Of a DNA stretch of 9,044 nucleotides, positions 1-4,675 are shown piece after piece. Source of the DNA: Friedmanniella sp. (lineage in GTDB: Bacteria; Actinomycetota; Actinomycetes; Propionibacteriales; Propionibacteriaceae). A program made the translations under genes and the position numbers. Location: positions 1-9,044 of the forward strand of contig JAOPXW010000063.1 of the NCBI GenBank assembly GCA_025964935.1, in the 5' to 3' direction. The notes under the pieces were generated by a model, which worked only from the letters and a program-made list of their open reading frames with translations, ran no database searches and was not told the DNA's origin. Numbering within the stretch: the stretch's first letter is position 1; every line of letters begins with the position of its first letter.

Positions 1-573
1 CAGCACGTAGGCGAACTCGGTGCCGATCGCGCCGGAGCCCGCGATGATGATCGACCCGGGCAGCTCCTCGGTGAGGATCTGCTCCTCGGACGTCACGACG
101 CGGTCGGTGACCTCGGTCCCCGGCAGCAGCCGCGTCACCGCCCCGACCGCGAGGATCAGGTTGTCGAAGCTGACCTGGCTGGTGCCGCCCTCGGTCAGCT
201 CGACGCTCAGGTTGTGGTCGTCGGTGAACGTCGCCCAACCGCTGATCTCGGTGACCTTGTTCTTCTTCATCAGGAAGTGGACGCCCTTGGCCATCCGGTC
301 CGCCACCGAGCGGCTGCGGGTGAAGGCCGCCCCGAAGTCGAAGCTGACGTCGCCGCTGATGCCGAAGGTCTTCGCCTCGTGGTTGAAGATGTGGGCGATC
401 TCGGCGTTGCGCAGCAACGACTTCGTCGGGATGCACCCGACGTTGTTGCAGACGCCGCCCCAGTACTTCAGCTCGATGATGGCGGTCTTCAGGCCCAGCT
501 GGGCGGCGCGGACGGCGGCGACGTAGCCGCCCGGACCCGCACCGAGCACGACGACGTCATAGTGATCGGTCAT
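1..573 (-). CDS. lpd: Dihydrolipoamide dehydrogenase (E3), N-terminal part, cut by window edge
   Basis: FAD flavoprotein that reoxidises the dihydrolipoyl groups of 2-oxoacid dehydrogenase complexes with NAD+, in the cytoplasm. 191 codons are visible out of a usual ~465. In order: FAD-binding Rossmann motif GAGPGG (residues 11-16); the redox-active disulfide box [13 protein letters not shown], with Cys42 and Cys47; the HFLMKKNKV stretch; and the start of the NAD-binding Rossmann fold, GSGAIGTEF, near the left edge. The overall sequence closely follows actinobacterial Lpd of the mycobacterial LpdC type. The residue after the first Cys is Asn where Leu is usual (CLNVGC), a mild variation. The ATG at 573 fits the conserved N-terminus [16 protein letters not shown]. 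No Shine-Dalgarno site sits at a useful distance; a -10-like hexamer lies 6 nt upstream, suggesting a leaderless mRNA. The gene diverges from the XRE-MurA gene. The catalytic His/Glu dimerisation domain lies outside the window, so integrity cannot be judged. Confidence 0.95.
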   Translation of the reverse strand, partial: MTDHYDVVVLGAGPGGYVAAVRAAQLGLKTAIIELKYWGGVCNNVGCIPTKSLLRNAEIAHIFNHEAKTFGISGDVSFDFGAAFTRSRSVADRMAKGVHFLMKKNKVTEISGWATFTDDHNLSVELTEGGTSQVSFDNLILAVGAVTRLLPGTEVTDRVVTSEEQILTEELPGSIIIAGSGAIGTEFAYVL

Positions 574-579
574 GCCTCA

Positions 580-585
580 ACTGTA
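580..585 (-). promoter_or_regulatory. Candidate -10 element of lpd (leaderless)
   Basis: On the minus strand the hexamer TACAGT matches TAnnnT. It is followed by 6 nt and then the lpd ATG, so a start site 7 nt downstream would be the A of the start codon. No convincing -35 is seen 16-19 bases upstream. This is position-based inference. Confidence 0.42.
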
Positions 586-667
586 GGGGCGGTGCTCCCG
601 GCGCGACCACTCGGCCGGACGGGCGCCGCCACACCCCTGCCGACCGGCGACACGCCGAGAGTTCCGG

Positions 668-690
668 GATAATCTCACATGTGAGTTATC
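668..690. promoter_or_regulatory. Palindromic operator candidate at the XRE-murA promoter
   Basis: A perfect 12-bp palindrome, CTCACATGTGAG (674-685), is flanked by GATAA on the left (668-672) and its exact complement TTATC on the right (686-690). One extra T (673) spoils full symmetry. The whole dyad spans 23 bp, a usual footprint for an XRE-family dimer. It overlaps the TATCGT -10 candidate (687-692) and ends 9 bases before the GTG start of a gene whose product begins with an XRE domain. It is AT-rich compared with its surroundings. Autoregulation by the downstream protein is inferred from position; lpd, which diverges from here, could be affected too. Confidence 0.55.
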
Positions 691-692
691 GT
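687..692 (+). promoter_or_regulatory. Candidate -10 element of XRE-murA (leaderless)
   Basis: TATCGT matches TAnnnT and is followed by 7 nt before the GTG at 700. There is no Shine-Dalgarno sequence upstream of that GTG, consistent with translation from a leaderless transcript. An alternative is the GATAAT hexamer at 668-673, which would give a leader of about 20 nt. Both overlap the palindrome. Confidence 0.4.
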
Positions 693-699
693 CTACGCC

Positions 700-2226
700 G
701 TGACTGAGACCTACGCCGACCGGATCGGCGGGCTGATCCGAGACGCCCGCAAGCACCGCGGGCTGACCCAGACCCAGCTCGCCGACGTCCTGGGCACCAG
801 CCAGAGCGCCGTGCACCGGATCGAGGCGGGCAACCAGAACCTCAGCCTCGAGATGGTGAACCGGATCGCCGAGGCGCTCGACTCCCCGATCATCTCCGCC
901 GGGGCCCACGGGCCCCTGCACCTGCGCGTCCAGGGCGGGGCCAAGCTGCAGGGCTCGATCGAGGTGCGCTCCTCCAAGAACGCCGCCGTCGCCCTGCTCT
1001 GCGCCAGCCTGCTCAACCGGGGCCGGACCGTCATCCGCGGCATCGCCCGGATCGAGGAGGTCAACCGGATCCTCGAGGTGCTGACCAGTATCGGGGTCCG
1101 GGCGGTGTGGTCGACCGACGGCGCCGACCTGGAGCTGATCCGCCCCGACGAGCTCGACCTGGAGTCGATGGACCTCGAGGCCGCCCGGCGCACCCGCTCG
1201 GTAATCATGTTCCTCGGCCCGCTGCTGCACTCCTACTCCGACTTCAACCTCCCGTACGCCGGCGGCTGCGACCTGGGCGCCCGGACCATCGAGCCCCACC
1301 TGCAGGTGCTGCGCCGCTTCGGCCTGGACGTCGTGCCCACCGACGGGTTCTACCACTGCACCGTCGACGAGTCCGTGGAGCCGCAGCGGCCCATCACGCT
1401 GACCGAGCGCGGCGACACCGTCACCGAGAACGCCCTGCTGGCGGCGGCCCTGTCCCCCGGGGTCACCGTGCTCCGCAACGCGAGCCCCAACTACATGGTC
1501 CAGGACCTCTGCGTCTTCCTCACCCACCTCGGGGTCGAGATCGACGGCATCGGGACCACCACGCTGCACGTGCACGGGGTCGAGAGCATCAACACCGACG
1601 TGGAGTTCGCGCCGTCGGAGGACCCGATCGAGGCCATGAGCCTGCTGACCGCGGCCATCGTCACCCAGTCCGAGATCACCATCCAGCGGGCGCCGATCGA
1701 GTTCCTCGAGATCGAGCTGGCCATCCTGGAGGAGATGGGCCTTAACTTCGAGATGTCGGAGGAGTACGTCGCCGCCAACGGCCACACCCGGCTGGTCGAC
1801 CTGACCGTCCACCCCTCGCACCTCAAGTCCCCGATCGACAAGATCCACCCGATGCCGTTCCCGGGCCTCAACATCGACAACCTGCCCTTCTTCGCCGTGA
1901 TCGCGGCCACCGCCGAGGGCAAGACGGTCATCCACGACTGGGTCTACGAGAACCGGGCCATCTACCTGACCGAGCTGAACCGCCTCGGCGCCCGGGTCCA
2001 GCTCCTCGACCCGCACAGGGTGATCGTCGAGGGCCCGACCCGCTGGCGCGGGACCCAGGTCGTCTGTCCGCCCGCGCTCCGGCCGGCCGTCTGCATCCTG
2101 CTGGGCATGCTGGCCGCCCGCGGCGAGTCCGTCCTGCGCGACGTGTACGTCATCAACCGCGGCTACGAGGACCTCGCCAACCGGCTGAACGCCCTCGGCG
2201 CCAACATCGAGGTCTTCCGCGACTGA
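700..2226 (+). CDS. murA: XRE helix-turn-helix / UDP-N-acetylglucosamine 1-carboxyvinyltransferase fusion (MurA paralogue)
   Basis: Predicted to transfer enolpyruvate from PEP to UDP-GlcNAc, the first committed step of peptidoglycan synthesis, and to bind DNA through its N-terminus. Residues 6-62 form an XRE/Cro-type domain (RKHRGLTQTQLADVLGTSQS, then the VHRIEAG recognition part). Residues ~73-508 are a complete EPT fold; ordinary MurA is ~420-450 residues, so the ~70 extra residues are the HTH. Catalytic residues are in place: Lys93-Asn94 (E. coli Lys22-Asn23), Arg166 (Arg91), Cys190 in GGCDLGAR (Cys115, the fosfomycin target), Arg195 (Arg120), His200 (His125), Asp393 (Asp305) and Arg461 (Arg397); the C-terminus RGYEDLANRLNALGANIE is canonical. 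The loop after the Cys reads RTIEPH instead of RPVDLH. The GTG start is fixed by an in-frame stop just upstream (682-684) and by the HTH beginning within a few residues. Probably a second MurA beside a standard copy elsewhere. Fusion seen directly; regulatory role inferred. Confidence 0.94.
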   Translation: MTETYADRIGGLIRDARKHRGLTQTQLADVLGTSQSAVHRIEAGNQNLSLEMVNRIAEALDSPIISAGAHGPLHLRVQGGAKLQGSIEVRSSKNAAVALLCASLLNRGRTVIRGIARIEEVNRILEVLTSIGVRAVWSTDGADLELIRPDELDLESMDLEAARRTRSVIMFLGPLLHSYSDFNLPYAGGCDLGARTIEPHLQVLRRFGLDVVPTDGFYHCTVDESVEPQRPITLTERGDTVTENALLAAALSPGVTVLRNASPNYMVQDLCVFLTHLGVEIDGIGTTTLHVHGVESINTDVEFAPSEDPIEAMSLLTAAIVTQSEITIQRAPIEFLEIELAILEEMGLNFEMSEEYVAANGHTRLVDLTVHPSHLKSPIDKIHPMPFPGLNIDNLPFFAVIAATAEGKTVIHDWVYENRAIYLTELNRLGARVQLLDPHRVIVEGPTRWRGTQVVCPPALRPAVCILLGMLAARGESVLRDVYVINRGYEDLANRLNALGANIEVFRD

Positions 2227-2239
2227 GCCCTGTGGGGCT

Positions 2240-2261
2240 CGCTCCGCTCGCCCGCGGAGCG
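2240..2261. terminator. Bidirectional hairpin terminator between convergent XRE-murA and pdxY
   Basis: An 8-bp perfect stem, CGCTCCGC (2240-2247) with GCGGAGCG (2254-2261), encloses a 6-nt loop. It lies in the 48-bp gap between two convergent stop codons, 13 nt after the murA stop and 13 nt after the pdxY stop. There is no U-tract, which is common for terminators in GC-rich actinomycetes. Confidence 0.55.
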
Positions 2262-2274
2262 TGGGTCGGGTCGG

Positions 2275-3138
2275 TCAGTCGAGGCGGGTGGCGGTGAACG
2301 TGCGGGTGGGGGCCACCAGCTCGTCCTGGGCCGCCACCAGCTGCAGCTCCCGCTGACCGCCGGCTGCGGTCGCGGCCAGCACCCCGTAGACGGCGGAGGC
2401 GGTGGCCGCCAAGGAGGCGGGCACGTCGCGCGTCCGCAGGTAGTGGGCCAGGAACAGCGCGGCCGTCAGGTCACCGGCCCCGTTGAAGGTCCGGTCGAAC
2501 CGCGGGGTGGTGACCGACCAGGCGCCCTGCCCCGAGACCGCCGCCAGGTCGATCGTGCCGGGCTCGGTGCCTTCGTGCAGCACGCTGGTGGTCAGCACCA
2601 CCTCGGGGCCGAGGTCCCGGGCGGAGCGGGCGGCGGCGAGGACCTCGGCGAGGGAGCGCGTACGGGTCCCGGTCAGGTATTCCAGCTCGAACTGGTTCGG
2701 CGTGATGATGTGGGCCCGCGGGACCATCTGGTCGCGGAGGAACGGCGGGATCTCCGGCCGGACGAAGAAGCCCCGGTCCACGTCGCCCATCACCGGGTCG
2801 CAACAGTAGATCGCGTCGGGGTTCTGCGCCTGCACCCGGGTGACGGCGTCGAGCACGACCGCGCCCACGTCCTCGGCGCCCTGATAGCCCGAGAGGACGG
2901 CGTCGCAGCCGGCCAGCACCCCGCGCTGCTCGATACCCGTCACCACCTCGGCCACGTCGTGGGCGCTGAGCAGGGGGCCGCGCCACGAGCCGTACCCGGT
3001 GTGGTTGGAGAAGTGCACCGTCAGCACCGGCCACACCTCCACGCCCATCCGCATCAGCGGGAACGTGGCGGCGCTGTTGCCGACGTGGCCGTAGGCGACC
3101 GAGGACTGCACGGAGAGGATGGTCGTCACGGGCCGCAT
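2275..3138 (-). CDS. pdxY: Pyridoxal kinase PdxY
   Basis: Cytoplasmic ribokinase-fold kinase that phosphorylates pyridoxal with ATP to form pyridoxal 5'-phosphate (B6 salvage). It aligns with E. coli PdxY throughout, at 287 residues, the normal length. Visible motifs: ILSVQSSVAYGHVGNSAA (7-24), HFSNHTGYGSW (42-52), CDAVLSGYQG (78-87), YCCDPVMGD (111-119), the nucleotide-binding ITPNQFELEYLTG (145-157), and the anion-hole/catalytic GAGD with Asp223 (220-223), where E. coli has GVGD; it ends with QLVAAQDELVAPTRTFTATRL. The start is uncertain. The ATG at 3138 has GGGAGA touching it, too close for a ribosome site. The GTG at 3129 (protein MTTILSVQSS..., matching E. coli MMKNILAIQS) has GGGAG 10 nt upstream and a GAGAAT hexamer 7 nt upstream, so 284 residues from 3129 may be right. 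The gene converges on XRE-murA and diverges from the PGPGW gene; no operon partner is visible. Confidence 0.93.
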   Translation of the reverse strand: MRPVTTILSVQSSVAYGHVGNSAATFPLMRMGVEVWPVLTVHFSNHTGYGSWRGPLLSAHDVAEVVTGIEQRGVLAGCDAVLSGYQGAEDVGAVVLDAVTRVQAQNPDAIYCCDPVMGDVDRGFFVRPEIPPFLRDQMVPRAHIITPNQFELEYLTGTRTRSLAEVLAAARSARDLGPEVVLTTSVLHEGTEPGTIDLAAVSGQGAWSVTTPRFDRTFNGAGDLTAALFLAHYLRTRDVPASLAATASAVYGVLAATAAGGQRELQLVAAQDELVAPTRTFTATRLD

Positions 3139-3152
3139 TCTCCCATCGCGCA

Positions 3153-3192
3153 GAGGTCCCCCCGGACGCCACCGCCCGGGGTCCGGGGCCTC
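3153..3192. repeat. Long inverted repeat in the pdxY / PGPGW-gene divergent region
   Basis: CCCCGGAC (3160-3167) is complementary to GTCCGGGG (3181-3188). Outside these, GAGG (3153-3156) is complementary to CCTC (3189-3192), giving a 12-bp stem with a 3-nt bulge on one side and a 13-nt loop. It lies just upstream of pdxY and between divergent genes, where a terminator is not expected; an operator or a structured pdxY leader is possible. GC richness makes chance pairing easier, so function is open. Confidence 0.35.
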
Positions 3193-3235
3193 GGGCGGAC
3201 TCCCCCGCGGACGCCCGGGGCTTGCCCGCGGACCT

Positions 3236-3241
3236 TAGAGT
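3236..3241 (+). promoter_or_regulatory. Candidate -10 element of the PGPGW-type gene (leaderless)
   Basis: TAGAGT matches TAnnnT and ends 6 nt before the ATG at 3248. No clear -35 is seen. The 9-mer CCCGCGGAC occurs at 3204-3212 and again at 3225-3233, exactly 21 bp apart, just upstream. Confidence 0.36.
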
Positions 3242-3247
3242 GTCTCC

Positions 3248-3766
3248 ATGTCTACCGGCGTCGAGGGCGGTTCGATGCGGCCTGAGCCCACGCCCGACCC
3301 GGTGACCCGCCACCCCCGCCCGGACGGCGCGCACCCGCACCCGCACCCGCACGACCATCACGTGCTCGTGGAGCCCGCCGAGGATCGATGGCGCTGGCGG
3401 CGCCGGATCCGGCAGAACCCGCACCAGCTGCGCGTCTACCGCGTCGCGGTGGCCATCGCCGGGCTGTTCTTCGTCGCGCTGGGCTTCGTCAGCGGACCGC
3501 TGCCGGGGCCGGGTGGCATCCCCCTGGTGCTGCTCGGCCTGGCCGTCTGGGCCAGCGAGTTCGAGTGGGCCAACCGTCTGATGCACTGGTTCAAGGCCCA
3601 GCTCGCCCGGTTCCGGTCCTGGTCGCGGCCGCGCCAGGTGCTGGCCTGGCTCGTCTTCTTCGCGGTCTGCGGCCTGTGCGGCTACGGCTACCTGCTGACC
3701 ATCGGGCCGCCGTCCTGGCTCCCCGCGTCGGTGGACGACGTGTTGGCCCGACTGCCCGGCGTCTGA
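3248..3766 (+). CDS. PGPGW / TIGR02611-type small membrane protein with His-rich N-terminus
   Basis: Uncharacterised actinobacterial membrane protein family; no biochemical role is established. The 172 residues run: a hydrophilic N-terminus with a histidine-proline tract (HPHPHPHDHH, 29-38); a basic segment RWRWRRRIRQNP (47-58); a first membrane helix (about 64-82); the family motif GPLPGPGGIPLVLLGLAVWASEFEWA (83-108), which includes the second hydrophobic stretch; a basic amphipathic stretch (110-130); and a last helix (131-151) ending in GPPSWLP. Two starts are possible: ATG 3248, 6 nt after a -10-like hexamer and so leaderless, or ATG 3275 with GAGGG 7 nt upstream, which would drop nine residues. 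It is the first of three plus-strand genes, each with its own promoter-like hexamer, so an obligate operon is not implied. The His tract could bind metal, but low-complexity His-Pro tracts also arise by repeat slippage. Family assignment is by recall of the PGPG motif. Confidence 0.87.
   Translation: MSTGVEGGSMRPEPTPDPVTRHPRPDGAHPHPHPHDHHVLVEPAEDRWRWRRRIRQNPHQLRVYRVAVAIAGLFFVALGFVSGPLPGPGGIPLVLLGLAVWASEFEWANRLMHWFKAQLARFRSWSRPRQVLAWLVFFAVCGLCGYGYLLTIGPPSWLPASVDDVLARLPGV
3331..3352 (+). repeat. Hexanucleotide repeat (GCACCC)3 plus GCAC, coding for His-Pro
   Basis: Three exact copies of GCACCC and a partial fourth run in frame and encode the alternating His-Pro tract. Because the unit is 6 bp, copy-number change would lengthen or shorten the tract without breaking the reading frame. 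Confidence 0.85.
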
Positions 3767-3811
3767 GCCCCCACCCGCGGCCGGTCGCGTCCCCCGGTGC
3801 CGGTCCGGCCC

Positions 3812-3817
3812 CATACT
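3812..3817 (+). promoter_or_regulatory. Candidate -10 element of the glycerophosphodiesterase gene (leaderless)
   Basis: CATACT is followed by 6 nt and then ATG 3824. It sits between two copies of GGCCCCAT (3807-3814 and 3818-3825, 11 bp apart). No Shine-Dalgarno sequence precedes the ATG. There is no clear -35. Confidence 0.36.
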
Positions 3818-3823
3818 GGCCCC

Positions 3824-4606
3824 ATGCAGGCGGCCGACTTCGGGTTCTTCGACTCCCCCTTCCTCGCGTTCGCGCACCGCGGCGGGGCGCAGTACGGCCC
3901 GAACCTGCACCGGGAGAACAGCCGGCACGCCTTCCAGACCGCGGTCGACCTGGGCTACCGCTACCTCGAGACCGACGTGCACGCGACGGCCGACGGCGTC
4001 CTGCTCGCCTTCCACGACGACCGGCTCGACCGGGTCACCGACCGCACCGGGCGGATCGCGGACCTGCCGTACGCCGCCGTCGCCGAGGCCCGGATCCACG
4101 GGGTGGACCCGATCCCGACCCTGGCCGAGCTGTTCGAGGCGTTCCCGGCCGCCCGGTTCAACATCGACGCCAAGGCGGCCGGCGCGGTGGACCTGCTGGC
4201 CGACACGATCGCCGAGCACGGCGCCCAGGACCGGGTCTGCGTGAGCTCCTTCGGGGTGGCCCGGCTGCACCGGCTGCGACGTCGACTCGGGCGCACGGTG
4301 CCCTCCTCGGCCAGCGCTGTCGGGGTGGCGGTGAACCGCTTCGCCCCCTGGCTCACCTGGGCCCTGAACACCCCCGCCGTGGCGCTGCAGCTGCCGGTCG
4401 AGCAGGTGCTGCTCGGCCGGATGACCCGACTCGTGACCGCGGATCTCGTGGCCACGGTGCACCGGCGGGGCAAGCAGGTGCACGTCTGGACCATCGACGA
4501 GGCCGACGAGATCGAGCGACTCCTCGACCTCGGGGTGGACGGGATCTTCACCGACCGGGTCGACACGTTGAAGGCGGTTCTGCTGTCTCGCGGGCTATGG
4601 ACCTGA
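3824..4606 (+). CDS. Glycerophosphodiester phosphodiesterase family protein
   Basis: Predicted TIM-barrel metal-dependent enzyme that hydrolyses glycerophosphodiesters to glycerol-3-phosphate and an alcohol. 260 residues, normal for cytoplasmic bacterial GDPDs; no signal peptide is seen. Catalytic pattern: FAHRGG with His18-Arg19 (16-21), ENS (31-33), the metal ligands in LETDVH (Glu49, Asp51, His53), FHDD with the second catalytic His64, then IPTL (97-100), FNIDAK (112-117), VWTID (221-225) and the closing DGIFTDRVD (239-247). The start at 3824 is preferred over a GTG at 3797: it begins near the conserved FLAFAHRGG, and a -10-like hexamer lies 6 nt upstream. The nearest E. coli relatives are GlpQ/UgpQ; substrate preference cannot be read from sequence. 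It ends one base before the -10-like hexamer of the next transcription unit. Together with the MFS gene it could form a phospholipid-breakdown and transport pair, but that is only proximity. Confidence 0.93.
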   Translation: MQAADFGFFDSPFLAFAHRGGAQYGPNLHRENSRHAFQTAVDLGYRYLETDVHATADGVLLAFHDDRLDRVTDRTGRIADLPYAAVAEARIHGVDPIPTLAELFEAFPAARFNIDAKAAGAVDLLADTIAEHGAQDRVCVSSFGVARLHRLRRRLGRTVPSSASAVGVAVNRFAPWLTWALNTPAVALQLPVEQVLLGRMTRLVTADLVATVHRRGKQVHVWTIDEADEIERLLDLGVDGIFTDRVDTLKAVLLSRGLWT

Positions 4607-4612
4607 CAGACT
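4607..4612 (+). promoter_or_regulatory. Candidate -10 element ahead of the MFS transporter leader
   Basis: CAGACT begins directly after the upstream stop codon and is followed by 6 nt and a GTG (4619). That is the same spacing as at lpd and the two genes upstream. It is a weak match to TAnnnT (A2 and T6 only) and there is no visible -35. Confidence 0.28.
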
Positions 4613-4618
4613 GCGTCC

Positions 4619-4675
4619 GTGTCTGAGACCGCTCCCGGTCCCGGGCGGTCCGACCAGCGAGCGAGGCCCCGATGA
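4619..4675 (+). CDS. Possible upstream ORF / leader peptide of the MFS transporter
   Basis: A GTG-initiated frame of 18 codons (SETAPGPGRSDQRARPR after the initiator) ends with TGA at 4673-4675, overlapping the transporter's ATG as ATGA. Its GTG lies 6 nt after the CAGACT hexamer, so it could be read from a leaderless transcript and couple translation to the transporter. It has no recognisable homology and is short enough to be chance. Confidence 0.3.
   Translation: MSETAPGPGRSDQRARPR
4627..4650 (+). other. Leader hairpin with an alternative pairing, upstream of the MFS transporter
   Basis: GACCGCTC (4627-4634) can pair with GGGCGGTC (4643-4650), 8 bp with one G-U and an 8-nt loop. The same GACC (4627-4630) can instead pair with the nearer GGTC (4637-4640). 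It sits inside the possible upstream ORF and ahead of the GAGG ribosome site (4663-4666). Mutually exclusive hairpins suggest, but do not show, attenuation-like control. Confidence 0.3.

Noticed and set aside
668..690. The palindrome as a CRP/FNR-type site
   Set aside because: Those sites read TGTGA-N6-TCACA; here the half-sites are in the opposite order (TCACA then TGTGA) with no spacer, so the class does not fit.
577..2016. Long minus-strand open frame (479 codons) opposite XRE-murA
   Set aside because: Antisense shadow: its peptide is Gly/Val/Asp-rich with no domain, and the plus-strand frame carries a complete recognisable enzyme.
3779..3810. GGCCGG (3779-3784) and CCGGCC (3805-3810) as a terminator after the PGPGW gene
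   Set aside because: The stem is only 6 bp with a 20-nt loop, and both halves are themselves partly palindromic; this is expected by chance in GC-rich sequence.
3807..3825. Direct repeat GGCCCCAT x2, 11 bp apart, around the phosphodiesterase -10
   Set aside because: Helical spacing is suggestive, but the unit is short and GC-rich and the second copy includes the start codon; not strong enough to call an operator.
2471..4483. Minus-strand open frame of 670 codons spanning the pdxY, PGPGW and phosphodiesterase genes
   Set aside because: It crosses three recognisable genes on both strands, has low-complexity Arg/Gly/Pro composition, and reflects the lack of stop codons in GC-rich DNA.
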